Notes: generated by a model from the letters alone, not told the origin. Counted from the stretch's first letter, positions 9,662 to 19,730 are shown. The stretch is DNA of 64,000 nucleotides from Parvibaculaceae bacterium (GCA_029209985.1 JARGNZ010000007.1:62001-126000); one strand, 5' to 3'. Numbers and translations are program-made.

Positions 9662-12600
9662 TTAGAGCTCTTGAACCTCAACCACACCGGGAACTGATTT
9701 CAGCGCGCTGCGAATTTGGGGAGTGATGTGATAGCCCCCATTCAGGCTCATTTCGACCTCTTTCCCGTTCGACAAAACAATCAAAGAAACAATGCCCCGC
9801 CCTTTTTTCTCTAAACGCGATTGGATCGTGGATAGGGGATCCGTGCTTTCAATAAAGATGCGCAGGCCCGCAGCGGCATCGGCAGCCACAGAGGTGACAG
9901 ATTTCACGGCCACCAGACGCAACCGTACCTCGTCTTCTTCGCGGTTAATTTCCACGCTGGCAACCACGGCTTGACCGGCTTGCAGCAGATCATCGGCAGC
10001 GGTGAGGGTTTCGGAAAAGACGATGGCATCAAATTCGCCGTCTTGGTCGGTGAACGTGACAAAGGCGTATTGATTGCCCCGCGCGGAGCGACGGTCCCGA
10101 CGCAGTTTCACCAAACCTGCGATCCGCTCGGCATCATTTCCGCGCCGCACAGCTTCTTGATAGGACAAAACGCCAGAGCGTTTGAGGGCCGATTGATAAT
10201 CATCAAGTGGGTGCCCGGAGAGATAGAACCCGATGGCGCCAAACTCTTCGGTGAGGCGTTCCATCGCACTCCATGGATCGGCGGGTGTGAGGGCGGGATT
10301 GCTGAGGCCCTCCGCCTCTCCCATGCCCCCAAATAGGCTGTTTTGATTGCTCTCGCGTTCATGCGCGGCCTGGGAGGCCAGACCTTGAAGCAGATCCACA
10401 GAAGCAAGCACTTGGGCGCGTTGGGGGTTGAGGCAATCGAGAGCGCCCGCGCGGATCAGATTTTCCATTGCCCGCTTGTTGAGCAAACGCGGGTTCATAC
10501 GGCGCGCAAAATCATAAACATCCTTATACGAACCATTTTCTTCGCGTTCTTTGACGATATAGTCCATCGCGGCAGAGCCAACATTTTTAATGGCCGCGAG
10601 AGCGTATAAAATAGCGCCGTCTTTTACTGCGAAATCAGATTCTGAATTATTGACGCACGGGGCGCAGACTTTGATTTTAAGGCGATCGGCTTCCTGCTTA
10701 AAGATGTGCAACTTGTCGGTGTTGCTCATATCCAAGCTCATGGAGGCGGCCAAAAACTCAACCGGGTGATTGGCCTTCATGTAGGCGGTTTGGAAGGCGA
10801 TGTAGGCATAGGCTGCGGCGTGGGACTTGTTAAACCCGTAGCCCGCAAACTTGTTTACCAATTCAAAAATGCCGTCGGCCTGATCTTTATCAACGCCCTT
10901 CGCAACGGCCCCTTCCATAAAGCGGACTTTTTGTTTGTCCATTTCCGCTTTAATCTTCTTACCCATCGCGCGGCGTAGCAAATCCGCTTCCCCAAGGGAA
11001 TAACCCGACAGGATTTGGGCGATCTGCATTACTTGTTCCTGATAGATGATAACGCCGTAGGTTTCTTTCAGGATGGTTTCTAACCATTCATGCAGATAGT
11101 CCGGTTCGGCTTTGCCTGACTTGGCGGCGATGTAGGTGGGGATATTGTCCATTGGCCCCGGACGATAGAGAGCCACCAGCGCGATAATGTCTTCCAAGCA
11201 GTCAGGCTTCATTTGCTTGAGCACGTTGCGCATGCCCGTACTCTCCAACTGGAAGACCCCGACGCTTTCGCCTTTTTGGAGTAATTTATAGCTGGGTTCA
11301 TCATCCAGCGGTAACAGCTCCAGATTGACGAACACGCCCTTTTGTTCTGTGAACTTTACCGCCTTGGTGAGCACCGTCAGGGTTTTAAGGCCCAAGAAGT
11401 CAAACTTAACAAGACCGGCGGGCTCTACCCATTTCATGTTGAATTGAGTGACGGGCATATCTGAGCGCGGGTCCACGTAAAGCGGGACAAGTTCATCAAG
11501 CGGTCTGTCCCCGATCACCACACCGGCTGCGTGAGTGGACGCATGACGATACAGCCCCTCAAGTGAGGTGCCCACATCCAGTAGGCGTTGAACCACTTCT
11601 TCTTGTTTGGCCTCTTCTTTAAGTTTTGGCTCTTCCTCTAACGCCTCAACCAATGTGACCGGATTGGCAGGATTGTTGGGAATGAGCTTACACAAACGGT
11701 CCACTTGCCCGTAAGGCATTTGCAGAACACGGCCTACATCGCGCAGCACCGCGCGGGCTTGCAACTTACCAAAGGTAATGATTTGCGCAACTTGGCCATA
11801 GCCATATTTCTTTTGCACATAGCGGATGACTTCATCGCGGCGATCTTGGCAAAAGTCGATATCGAAATCGGGCATGGAGACCCGTTCGGGATTGAGGAAC
11901 CGCTCGAAGAGCAACCCAAAGCGTAACGGGTCCAAATCAGTGATGGTCAACGACCACGCCACCAAAGACCCCGCCCCTGAACCACGACCGGGGCCAACCG
12001 GAATGCCCTGATCTTTTGCCCATTTGATAAAATCAGCAACGATCAAAAAGTATCCGGGAAAGTCCATCCCGTTGATGACATCCAGCTCAAAGTCGAGTCG
12101 CTTGCGATAATTCTCTTCTGTGTCAAAGGTGGGGTTGTCTTCCAGCCTTTTGGTCAGGCCCTCGTGTGCCTGACGCCGCAGCTCATCGGCTTCTGGCATG
12201 CCTTCGGAGAAGGTCGGCAAAATGGGGGCATGGGTGCGGGGACGGAAGGCGCAGCGGCGCGCGATCTCAACCGTATTAGCAACCGCCTCAGGCAAGTCCT
12301 CAAATAGCTTGACCATCTCATCTTGAGATTTGAAATAATGCTCAGGCGTCATACGACGCCGGTCTTCCTCTGTGACATACCGCCCCTCGGCGATGCATAT
12401 CAGCGCATCATGAGCCTCATACTCATCCGTTTTGGTGAAGAACGGCTCATTGGTTGCCACCAAGGCCACATCCAATTCATAGGCCATCTGCACAAGCGCT
12501 GTCTCGGTAGACATTTCTTCTGCAACGCCGTGCCGTTGAAGCTCCACATAAAGGCAATCCCCAAACAGCGCTTTGAGGTTCTCTAATTCTTTGCGGGCTT

Positions 12601-13147
12601 CTTTCTTTTGCCCGGCAACCAATAGCCTATTAATGGGACCGGCTGGCCCGCCGGTGAGGCAAATCAGTCCTGCATGATTTTCCCGCAGCGCACTGATTGG
12701 AATGTGGGGATCTTCTGCGGAATCTGTTTCTAAAAAGGCTTTGGTGGACAGCTTCATCAACGAACGGTAGCCCTGCTCGTCTTTTGCAATCACAACCAAG
12801 GAGCCAGTGGCCTCATGGCGTTTATTTGGGTCTAACGGGTCAGGTTTGCGATCTTCAAGATCGATGGCAATGCTACACCCTGTAATAGGCTGAATGCCCG
12901 CATCAGACATGGTCTCGGAAAACTCCAACGCCCCGAAGAGGTTGTTGGTATCAGCAATGCCCAAAGCTGGCATTTTATGTTCTTTGCACAGGCCCGGCAG
13001 ATTTTTGATCCGCAGCGCCCCCTCCAGCAATGAATAAGCTGAATGAAACCGCAGATGGATAAACCGAACGGCATCGGGCACATCAAAATGATTGTCCGGT
13101 TCGGCTTCGGTGGCTTCAAGATCGATTGTGGGGGCTTTTTCTGACAT
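9662..13147 (-). CDS. dnaE: DNA polymerase III subunit alpha
   Basis: Replicative DNA polymerase catalytic subunit. The 1161-aa protein has an N-terminal PHP domain (RFHSAYSLLEGALRI, PALGIADTNNLFGALEF), the C-family polymerase core with the catalytic motif PDFDIDFCQDRR and GRGSGAGSLVAW, the HASTHAAGVVI region, a helix-hairpin-helix part (FNKSHAAAYAYIAFQTAYMK) and a C-terminal OB-fold (AGLVKLRRDRRSARGNQYAFVTFTD). Length matches DnaE1, not DnaE2. It follows lolC-lolD, the common alphaproteobacterial order, and a perfect DnaA box lies 85 bases upstream. Confidence 0.98.
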   Translation of the reverse strand: MSEKAPTIDLEATEAEPDNHFDVPDAVRFIHLRFHSAYSLLEGALRIKNLPGLCKEHKMPALGIADTNNLFGALEFSETMSDAGIQPITGCSIAIDLEDRKPDPLDPNKRHEATGSLVVIAKDEQGYRSLMKLSTKAFLETDSAEDPHIPISALRENHAGLICLTGGPAGPINRLLVAGQKKEARKELENLKALFGDCLYVELQRHGVAEEMSTETALVQMAYELDVALVATNEPFFTKTDEYEAHDALICIAEGRYVTEEDRRRMTPEHYFKSQDEMVKLFEDLPEAVANTVEIARRCAFRPRTHAPILPTFSEGMPEADELRRQAHEGLTKRLEDNPTFDTEENYRKRLDFELDVINGMDFPGYFLIVADFIKWAKDQGIPVGPGRGSGAGSLVAWSLTITDLDPLRFGLLFERFLNPERVSMPDFDIDFCQDRRDEVIRYVQKKYGYGQVAQIITFGKLQARAVLRDVGRVLQMPYGQVDRLCKLIPNNPANPVTLVEALEEEPKLKEEAKQEEVVQRLLDVGTSLEGLYRHASTHAAGVVIGDRPLDELVPLYVDPRSDMPVTQFNMKWVEPAGLVKFDFLGLKTLTVLTKAVKFTEQKGVFVNLELLPLDDEPSYKLLQKGESVGVFQLESTGMRNVLKQMKPDCLEDIIALVALYRPGPMDNIPTYIAAKSGKAEPDYLHEWLETILKETYGVIIYQEQVMQIAQILSGYSLGEADLLRRAMGKKIKAEMDKQKVRFMEGAVAKGVDKDQADGIFELVNKFAGYGFNKSHAAAYAYIAFQTAYMKANHPVEFLAASMSLDMSNTDKLHIFKQEADRLKIKVCAPCVNNSESDFAVKDGAILYALAAIKNVGSAAMDYIVKEREENGSYKDVYDFARRMNPRLLNKRAMENLIRAGALDCLNPQRAQVLASVDLLQGLASQAAHERESNQNSLFGGMGEAEGLSNPALTPADPWSAMERLTEEFGAIGFYLSGHPLDDYQSALKRSGVLSYQEAVRRGNDAERIAGLVKLRRDRRSARGNQYAFVTFTDQDGEFDAIVFSETLTAADDLLQAGQAVVASVEINREEDEVRLRLVAVKSVTSVAADAAAGLRIFIESTDPLSTIQSRLEKKGRGIVSLIVLSNGKEVEMSLNGGYHITPQIRSALKSVPGVVEVQEL

Positions 13148-13231
13148 GAGGCATTGTCTCGACTTTCGAGGCGCCTGTCACGTCAGCGCCGGTCCGCCCC
13201 ATCGAAATCTGTCAAAAAACAGTCGAATAAC

Positions 13232-13240
13232 TGTGGATAA
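13232..13240 (-). promoter_or_regulatory. Perfect DnaA box upstream of dnaE
   Basis: TTATCCACA on the minus strand, an exact match to the DnaA consensus, 85 bases before the dnaE ATG. A single box in a replication gene's promoter region could let DnaA set dnaE expression; chance occurrence of one 9-mer cannot be excluded. Confidence 0.45.
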
Positions 13241-13281
13241 GCACATTCCGGCCCCCGCCGGCGTGCAGCCTAAGCTGTGGC

Positions 13282-13503
13282 TTACCCGGCAATGAAGGCT
13301 TCTGCCAACGGCAACCAATTGATGGCAACCCAGCCCATGGCTGTGACAGATGCCAGACCTGCAATGTCTTCTACCCAGTCCAGCATGTCAGAGTCTGTGA
13401 GACTTGAAAGCAACGTCCGCATGATGATGTCCTCTAGCTGTGTGTTTAGATCTAGAGTGTTCATGTTTTGTTCTATTTCGTCAAGAGCTAATATTTGGCT
13501 CAT
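13282..13503 (-). CDS. Small hypothetical protein
   Basis: A 73-residue frame between lolD and dnaE. The first 45 residues are polar and acidic (LDLNTQLEDIIMRTLLSSLTDSDMLDWVEDIAG); the last part is hydrophobic (LASVTAMGWVAINWLPLAEAFIAG) and could be one membrane-associated helix. An SD-like TTAGGAA lies immediately before the ATG, which is close. I do not recognise a family. The gap between lolD and dnaE would otherwise be about 420 bases, larger than its neighbours, which favours a real gene. Confidence 0.45.
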   Translation of the reverse strand: MSQILALDEIEQNMNTLDLNTQLEDIIMRTLLSSLTDSDMLDWVEDIAGLASVTAMGWVAINWLPLAEAFIAG

Positions 13504-13567
13504 TTCCTAAGGTTTTGAAAATTGAGTCTGATTTTTTCTGATTTGAGGCGGTATCTGTTGGAACGGC

Positions 13568-14278
13568 TTAGAAGCTCACATGCTCTTTGGCGATGTCTGC
13601 CCCTTCCCGCAATGTGCCGTTTTGGATGAGCAAAAGCCGATCCATTTTTCCGGCTAATTGCAGGTTATGCGTGGCAATAAGAGCGGCCACTTTTTCCGAC
13701 CGGGTGACATCCAGCAGCGCTTCAAAGACGGCCTCAGATGTTTTCGGGTCTAAGTTTCCGGTTGGTTCATCGGCCAACAGAAGCTTTGGTTTATTGGCCA
13801 AAGCACGGGCGATGGCCACTCTTTGCTGCTCGCCCCCTGACAGTTCAGCGGGACGGTGGGTCAACCGATCGGCCAAGCCGAAGCGTTCTAATAAATCTGC
13901 AGCGCGTTCATTTGCTTCTGCTTTTGCTTTGCCGGTGACAAGCTGAGGCAAGGCCACATTCTCAAGGGCTGTAAATTCGGCCAGCAGATTATGGAATTGA
14001 TAGACGAAGCCGATGTCATAGCGGCGAATTTCCGTCATTTCTTTGTCGCTCAAGCCAGAGGCTGCAAAGCCATTGATAATGGCTTGCCCGCTTGTTGGCG
14101 TTTCCAGCAACCCTGCAATGTGCAGGAGAGACGATTTACCCGACCCAGATGGGCCGACCAAGGCGACCATTTCGCCGCTGTTGATCGTCGTGCTCAAATC
14201 ATCAAAGACCACTAATTCATGGTCCCCTTCTGGATAGGCGCGGCGTACATGATCGAGAACGAGAACTGGATTACTCAT
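13568..14278 (-). CDS. lolD: Lipoprotein-releasing ABC transporter ATP-binding protein LolD
   Basis: ATPase of the LolCDE complex, which extracts outer-membrane lipoproteins from the inner membrane. The 236-residue protein starting at the ATG at 14278 has Walker A GPSGSGKSS, the Q-loop in FVYQFHNLLAEFTALENV (LolD/MacB type), ABC signature LSGGEQQRVAIARAL and Walker B LLLADEPTGNLD. The start overlaps the last 8 bases of lolC, so translation is coupled. The extra frame upstream of 14278 lies inside lolC and is not part of the gene. Confidence 0.95.
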   Translation of the reverse strand: MSNPVLVLDHVRRAYPEGDHELVVFDDLSTTINSGEMVALVGPSGSGKSSLLHIAGLLETPTSGQAIINGFAASGLSDKEMTEIRRYDIGFVYQFHNLLAEFTALENVALPQLVTGKAKAEANERAADLLERFGLADRLTHRPAELSGGEQQRVAIARALANKPKLLLADEPTGNLDPKTSEAVFEALLDVTRSEKVAALIATHNLQLAGKMDRLLLIQNGTLREGADIAKEHVSF

Positions 14279-15578
14279 ACCGCAGAGCCTCCACAGGATC
14301 GAGAGATGCCGCGCGCCATGCAGGATACAGCGTGGCGGCAAATGACAGCACAAGCGCCATGAGCACAACAGACGCCACTTCGGACACTTCCATTTGCGCA
14401 GGCAGATGGGCCAGAAAGTAAACTTCGGGGTCAAAGATTTTGGAATTTGTGAGGCTGGACACGGCCTGACGCAGGGTTTCGATGTTCGCGCAAAAAACTG
14501 TGCCTAAAATGAACCCGGCCAGCGTTCCCACCGTGCCAATGCTGGCCCCGGCGATGAAGAAAATGCGCATGACAGCCCCCCGAGTGACGCCCATTGTGCG
14601 CATCACGGCGATGTCCCTGCCCTTGTCTTTCACCATCATAATGAGGCCCGAAACAATGTTGAGGGAGGCCACAATCAAGATAAGGGTGAGGATGAGGAAC
14701 ATCACATTACGTTCAACCTGTAGCGCGTTAAAAAAGCTCGCATTGAGCTTTTGCCATGTATAGAGGCGCGTCATCGGCCCGGTTACATCTCCCACGGGGG
14801 TGAGGAACTGGTCCACCTGATCGGGGTCTTCAATCATAATCTCTAAGGCTGTCACCCGGTCGCCCGTTTTGAAAAACTTCTGGGCAACGCTGAGCGGTAG
14901 AAACACAAAGGAGCTATCATACTCCGTCATGCCGACCTCAAAAATGGCGGTGATTGGATATGAGCGCACACGCGGCGCGGTGCCGAAGGGGGTGACAGAC
15001 CCACGCGGCGAGAGCAAGGTGACTTTATCGCCCAACTTGAGATAGAGGCTTTGGGCCAGACGTGTGCCAATGGCAATGCCGCCTGAGGTGTCAAACCCCT
15101 GCAAAGTGCCCGCTTGCAAATTACCTGAAACTTCTGGAATGGCGTTGAGGTCTTTTTCCCGCATACCACGCACAAGAACGCCGGAGCCGTTAAATTGACT
15201 GGAGGCCATGGCTTGGCCTTCCACCATGGGGGCCACACGCACGACGCCATCAATCAGGCTGACCTCATCAACAAAGGCATCGTAATTGGCAAGGTTTTCT
15301 CCTATGCCTCGCACCATCATATGACCATTAAGGCCCAAGATTTTTCCCATCAGCTCGATGCGAAAGCCATTCATGACCGACATGACGATAATGAGTGTGG
15401 CGACCCCCAACATGATGCCTGCAAAGGAGAACCCGGCGATGACAGAGATGAACCCCTCCTTACGCCGCGCGCGCAAGTAGCGCATGGATAGGCTCCACTC
15501 AAACCCTGCGAAGGGCATGGTTCCCTTGCGTGACTTTGGTTTAGATTGGGAGAGATCTTGCGTAGATATATCGCTCAT
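14271..15578 (-). CDS. lolC: Lipoprotein-releasing ABC transporter permease LolC/LolE
   Basis: Membrane subunit of the lipoprotein release system. With the ATG at 15578 it has 435 residues: a first membrane helix after FEWSLSMRYLRARRKEGFISVIAGFSF, a long periplasmic domain (about 60-275) and three C-terminal helices, the FtsX-like permease layout (MVKDKGRDIAVMRTMGVTRGAVMRIFF; final YPAWRAASLDPVEALRYE). Only one permease gene is present next to lolD, as in many alphaproteobacteria that use a LolF-like homodimer instead of LolC plus LolE. Confidence 0.93.
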   Translation of the reverse strand: MSDISTQDLSQSKPKSRKGTMPFAGFEWSLSMRYLRARRKEGFISVIAGFSFAGIMLGVATLIIVMSVMNGFRIELMGKILGLNGHMMVRGIGENLANYDAFVDEVSLIDGVVRVAPMVEGQAMASSQFNGSGVLVRGMREKDLNAIPEVSGNLQAGTLQGFDTSGGIAIGTRLAQSLYLKLGDKVTLLSPRGSVTPFGTAPRVRSYPITAIFEVGMTEYDSSFVFLPLSVAQKFFKTGDRVTALEIMIEDPDQVDQFLTPVGDVTGPMTRLYTWQKLNASFFNALQVERNVMFLILTLILIVASLNIVSGLIMMVKDKGRDIAVMRTMGVTRGAVMRIFFIAGASIGTVGTLAGFILGTVFCANIETLRQAVSSLTNSKIFDPEVYFLAHLPAQMEVSEVASVVLMALVLSFAATLYPAWRAASLDPVEALRYE

Positions 15579-15667
15579 CTTGCCTCTGATCACTTTTCTC
15601 AGTCGCTTTAACTGCGCCCTCAGTACCTATCGGATTTGCCCTGCACCCGTGTGACTAGGCTATGAGA

Positions 15668-16987
15668 TTATGCCCCAAGACGGGTTAACGCTTCTTGTGT
15701 GCTGACTTCAACCTTTTCACCGGTGGCGCGATTTTTCAGCTCAACTACGCCATTTTTAAGGCCGCGTGGCCCCACGACCAATTGCCACGGCAGGCCGATC
15801 AAATCCATGGTTGAGAACTTGGCACCAGCGCGCTCATTGCGATCATCATAGAGCACATCAACGCCAGCCGATTGCAGCTTGGCGTAAATGTCAGCGCATG
15901 CGGCGTCTGTGGCTTCATCACCGGATTTCAGATTGATCAAGCCCACATCATAGGGGGCCACGGATGCTGGCCAGATGATGCCGTTTTCGTCGTGACTGGC
16001 TTCAATGATGCCGCCGAGCAAACGCGAAACGCCGATGCCATAAGAGCCACCGTGCACGGGGGCTGGTTTGCCATCTGGCCCTGCGACCACGGCATTCATG
16101 GCTTCTGAATATTTAGTGCCAAAGTAGAAAATATGTCCCACTTCAATGCCGCGTGCAGACAAGCGTTTATCTTCTGGCACTTGGGCCTCAAAGGCAGCTG
16201 CATCGTGCATTTCATCGGTGGCGGCATACATATCCGTCCGTTTACTGACGAGCGGCATGAGGTCGCTTTGATAGTCGATGTCATCGCCGGGCACATCCAT
16301 GTCCACCAGATCAGAGTGGCAGAACACTTCTGACTCACCGGTTTCTGCAAGGATGATAAATTCGTGCGACAAGTCCCCGCCAATAGGCCCCGTGTCTGCG
16401 GCCATGGGAATGGCTTTAAGGCCTAAGCGATTGAAGGTGCGCAGGTAAGCGATGAACATGCGGTAGTAAGATTTGCGGGCGCTGGCCTCATCCACATCAA
16501 ATGAATAGGCGTCTTTCATGAGGAACTCACGGCCCCGCATGATGCCGAAACGGGGGCGGATTTCGTCGCGGAACTTCCACTGAATATGATAGAGGTTCAT
16601 CGGCAGGTCTTTGTAGGACCGCACGTCGCGCCGGAAAATGTCGGTGACCATTTCTTCGTTGGTGGGACCATAGAGCATGTCGCGATCATGGCGATCGACG
16701 ATGCGCAGCATTTCTTTGCCGTAGCCGTCATAGCGCCCAGACTCTTTCCACAGGTCAGCAGATTGCAGCGTTGGCATGAGCAGCTCAACCGCCCCTGCTC
16801 TGTCCATTTCCTCGCGCACAATTGCTTCGATTTTACGCAGAACCCGCAAGCCCAACGGCAACCAGCTATAAATACCCGCGCTGTTTTGGCGGATCATGCC
16901 CGCGCGCAACATCAACCGGTGGGAGACGATTTGTGCTTCAGCCGGATTTTCTTTGAGGACGGGGAGGAAAAAATTGGTAAGACGCAT
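15668..16987 (-). CDS. proS: Prolyl-tRNA synthetase (short alphaproteobacterial form)
   Basis: Class II aminoacyl-tRNA synthetase charging tRNA-Pro. The start [34 protein letters not shown] and motif 2 region ([25 protein letters not shown]) and [18 protein letters not shown] (motif 3) are typical. At 439 aa it lacks the large INS editing insertion of the E. coli enzyme, the form common in alphaproteobacteria. The C-terminal anticodon-binding domain covers roughly 345-439. lolC follows after 89 bases. Confidence 0.96.
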   Translation of the reverse strand: MRLTNFFLPVLKENPAEAQIVSHRLMLRAGMIRQNSAGIYSWLPLGLRVLRKIEAIVREEMDRAGAVELLMPTLQSADLWKESGRYDGYGKEMLRIVDRHDRDMLYGPTNEEMVTDIFRRDVRSYKDLPMNLYHIQWKFRDEIRPRFGIMRGREFLMKDAYSFDVDEASARKSYYRMFIAYLRTFNRLGLKAIPMAADTGPIGGDLSHEFIILAETGESEVFCHSDLVDMDVPGDDIDYQSDLMPLVSKRTDMYAATDEMHDAAAFEAQVPEDKRLSARGIEVGHIFYFGTKYSEAMNAVVAGPDGKPAPVHGGSYGIGVSRLLGGIIEASHDENGIIWPASVAPYDVGLINLKSGDEATDAACADIYAKLQSAGVDVLYDDRNERAGAKFSTMDLIGLPWQLVVGPRGLKNGVVELKNRATGEKVEVSTQEALTRLGA

Positions 16988-17201
16988 GGATTTGCCAGAT
17001 CTGGTTGGGCTTTGTCGGCCATCGTTAAACGGAATCGAAGAGCCAGACGGCCCCTCCCCTCCGTTTTACGGGGTGGAGGGACGGCTGGCAATGCTTGTGG
17101 GCCGGTTCAGGAAAGATTGGCGAAATTATCAGCCCCTCTCCCTCAAACAGTGCGGTTGAACGTCTTTACTGGCGCGTTCTATGTGTTGCCGTGCTCACCG
17201 T

Positions 17202-18911
17202 TTAGTCGGATACGGGGGCCGCAGCACTTTGAGACGTTTTTTGCGATGAAATGCCTTTTGGCAGGCTCATCAGATACGCCTTCAAATCCACATCTGGGGC
17301 CTTTTCCAGCCCTTTGCCGGAGGTGATGCTGTAGGGCCCGTTTTCCAGTTCGGCGACGGAATAGCCCATAAAGACATCATATGTGCGGTCCATCTGGTTC
17401 CGTAGATTGGCTTGCGCATGATACCAACGACGTTTGACGGGGCCGTCTGGGCAGGCGTTCAGCTCGGCTGGGTCGCTTGAACCCCAACGCCGGGCTACGC
17501 ACTGATAGGGATCAAAAGACATGTTGAAAAGACGCTGGATCACATCATCAACCGTTAGGGTGATCCGGCGGCCATTGTTACTGGTATAAGACGTTCGGCA
17601 GGCTTGGCTTTCTTCCTCATAGGCTTGCAACAAATCTGCGGCCACATCTGTGCCCTCATAAACCACGCTGCTGGTGCCTGCCTGCACAGATTCAACCAAC
17701 ATTTGAATGTGATCGCGCAGCTCTTTGAAATCGGTTTTCAACCGCGCGTCCCGCGACGGCGTTGAGTACATTTCCCAATATCCATATGTGCCGTAAATGT
17801 TGTCTGGCAGCTTAGCGGGGGGCGACATATTTTGGAGGCCATTGTTAATGGCGCGATCAACTGCGTCTTTGCGGTTTCTAATGTCGGTGCAAATATTACG
17901 CACCATTGAGCGCAACTCAGGCACCGGACGCAGAGTGAGGTCGCCAATCGCCATGGCAGCACGGAGATAGTGATAATAATCCAGCGCTTCGCCGTTATGG
18001 CTGTAGGTTGCCGTGCGCCATGTCGTACCGGGCTGCGGGTCTGTGCCCAGGTATTGAGCTAGTGAATAATCTGCGATCTCGCTGTTGCGTTTGGCTTGAA
18101 TGTGGCCGCCCACATAAACCCCTTGGGCGTTTTGGGTGGCATTGACCAGCTTAATGGGGCGCCAGTTTTTGAACCCTGTGCCAAGCGCTGGTTTGGTGCG
18201 CAGAAAATTGCGTCCATAAAACGAACGAGAAATAGAATTATCCGGGTGCGCGGAGATTGTCAGTATACGTCCTGTTTTGTCAACTCGCCACACCATGGCC
18301 ACATGGCCGTTCACATCATAGGCAATGGTGCCGGGGCGAATGGCGTCGCGGTTAAGTGCGGGGGAATACATATCGGTGAAATTGATCGGATCATCTGCAC
18401 TGGCGGAATGACGGAACATGGCGGTTGAGACAGAAGACCGCAAACCAAAAAGAATGGGGATGGCGGAGACGCCTGCGCTGGTGGCGGGCACATCATCGCG
18501 GGACACAACGCGGTTGCCATTGCGGGTGTAGCGGAAATCTCGGCTGCGGCCACTTGCAGGCACAACGCCGTTTTGATGGCTAAATGGCAGGCCATTTTTC
18601 CACGCGAAATAGGCGCGCAATAGATATGGCAAGTCGGCACAGTCTGAACGCCAACGCATCCGTTTAGGATCACTGGCGCGGTACGGATTAGACGGGCTTT
18701 TGAGGCACTCATCCATGGTCCAGCAATCTTCTGCGCCAAGCCCTTCGATGAAGTCGCTATAGGCCTGCTCATCAGCGGGGGACCATTCGGTTTTCGTGAT
18801 TGTCCACGGGGCGGTCCGCGCTTGGACGGGACTGCTGGAGAGCAAAACTATGGGCACTAATAATGCCGTTAGTAGTGCCCACATCATTAACCCTGTTGTC
18901 CGCTCACTCAT
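17202..18911 (-). CDS. Exported protein of unknown function with a cysteine-peptidase-like N-terminal half
   Basis: The 569-residue product (ATG at 18911; an in-frame GTG lies 12 bases earlier) starts with a signal peptide (residues about 1-32, ending SPVQA), so it is probably periplasmic or secreted. Two features suggest an NlpC/P60- or transglutaminase-like fold: a Cys in a helix-like segment (SDCADLPYLLRAYFAWKNG, Cys91) and a downstream NGHVAMVWRV segment (His203) followed by AHPDNS. The C-terminal half (about 300-569) is rich in charged residues with several Cys and no family I recognise. It stands alone upstream of proS. Peptidase activity is an inference from two motifs only. Confidence 0.75.
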   Translation of the reverse strand: MSERTTGLMMWALLTALLVPIVLLSSSPVQARTAPWTITKTEWSPADEQAYSDFIEGLGAEDCWTMDECLKSPSNPYRASDPKRMRWRSDCADLPYLLRAYFAWKNGLPFSHQNGVVPASGRSRDFRYTRNGNRVVSRDDVPATSAGVSAIPILFGLRSSVSTAMFRHSASADDPINFTDMYSPALNRDAIRPGTIAYDVNGHVAMVWRVDKTGRILTISAHPDNSISRSFYGRNFLRTKPALGTGFKNWRPIKLVNATQNAQGVYVGGHIQAKRNSEIADYSLAQYLGTDPQPGTTWRTATYSHNGEALDYYHYLRAAMAIGDLTLRPVPELRSMVRNICTDIRNRKDAVDRAINNGLQNMSPPAKLPDNIYGTYGYWEMYSTPSRDARLKTDFKELRDHIQMLVESVQAGTSSVVYEGTDVAADLLQAYEEESQACRTSYTSNNGRRITLTVDDVIQRLFNMSFDPYQCVARRWGSSDPAELNACPDGPVKRRWYHAQANLRNQMDRTYDVFMGYSVAELENGPYSITSGKGLEKAPDVDLKAYLMSLPKGISSQKTSQSAAAPVSD

Positions 18912-19038
18912 ACTTAACCCCACCGGCTTTTAAGCCACAGCAATTGCCCCATCTAGGCCAGCAGGGTGCGGATGGGAGAGGAATTTGTCAACAAAGTCAG
19001 GGGAAACTCGCGTGGTTATCGCGAAAAAGTGAGTGCTT

Positions 19039-19512
19039 CTAACCGCGACCGTGGCGTTTGGCACACGCTTTGGCAAGGGCTGCGCGGTGCAACCAGATGC
19101 GGTTTTCACCATTTAAGGTTACCTCACCCAGCACCGGGTCAAATGTAACCGTTGTGGCGACAAACTCGGATTGCTCCAAATTAGGCCGATCTGACAAGGG
19201 AGAAAAGACCACGTCAAATTCATAAATTGGAGACAAAAAATGCTCGGTGGCAAGTGCGGTCAATGACCCGCCGACATCTGCGCTGACAACGGGTGTGCCA
19301 TTGACGCTGACGCCGGGTTGATAAGCCACATCGGGACTGGCCATATGATCGGCTAAGAACTGACACGTGCTTTCACTGATATCGACAATATGTGGCTTTT
19401 GGCGGGAACCTTGTTCCAAGATGGACCCCGTAACCAACGGCATTTCTGCCGGCTGACCGTTTCCCACAAAGCCTGCCAATATGGCGGCGACTAATTGTCC
19501 TGAACCATTCAT
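19039..19512 (-). CDS. Hypothetical protein
   Basis: A 157-residue frame from the ATG at 19512, 127 bases upstream of the cysteine-peptidase-like gene and on the same strand. No signal peptide or membrane segment is clear. The middle (VAYQPGVSVNGTPVVSADVGG) looks like beta strands, and the C-terminus is basic (ENRIWLHRAALAKACAKRHGRG). I do not recognise a family. The sequence has normal codon texture for the region and no competing frame, which supports it being a gene. Confidence 0.6.
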   Translation of the reverse strand: MNGSGQLVAAILAGFVGNGQPAEMPLVTGSILEQGSRQKPHIVDISESTCQFLADHMASPDVAYQPGVSVNGTPVVSADVGGSLTALATEHFLSPIYEFDVVFSPLSDRPNLEQSEFVATTVTFDPVLGEVTLNGENRIWLHRAALAKACAKRHGRG

Positions 19513-19694
19513 GTCCACAGGCTACCGCAAAGCTGTTAATGCCTCGTTTAGCTCAATAAGAAATTTTCGGCTCTATCTAAGTGAATTTTAATCAAATTCC
19601 ATGCCCTAAAACACGCTTCTTACCCCTTGAAAAATGAATAACTTCCCTTACGTTTTCTGCCATTTTTATTGACCTGACAAAAACTCATTTTTGA

Positions 19695-19725
19695 TTGGAC
19701 AGGCATAGTGTGAATGCCCTATATT
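19695..19725 (+). promoter_or_regulatory. Candidate promoter for the 19731-19901 small RNA
   Basis: A sigma-70-like pair: TTGGAC (19695-19700) and CTATAT (19719-19724) with an 18-base spacer, or TATATT one base later. Transcription would start about 19731, just before the first hairpin. The -10 is reasonable, the -35 is a fair match; this is inference from sequence. Confidence 0.45.
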
Positions 19726-19730
19726 CTCCT

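Noticed and set aside
17040-17100. CCCCTCCCCTCCG / CGGGGTGGAGGG hairpin upstream of proS
   Set aside because: Imperfect pairing and no T-run on the minus strand, so not claimed as a terminator of the exported orphan protein.
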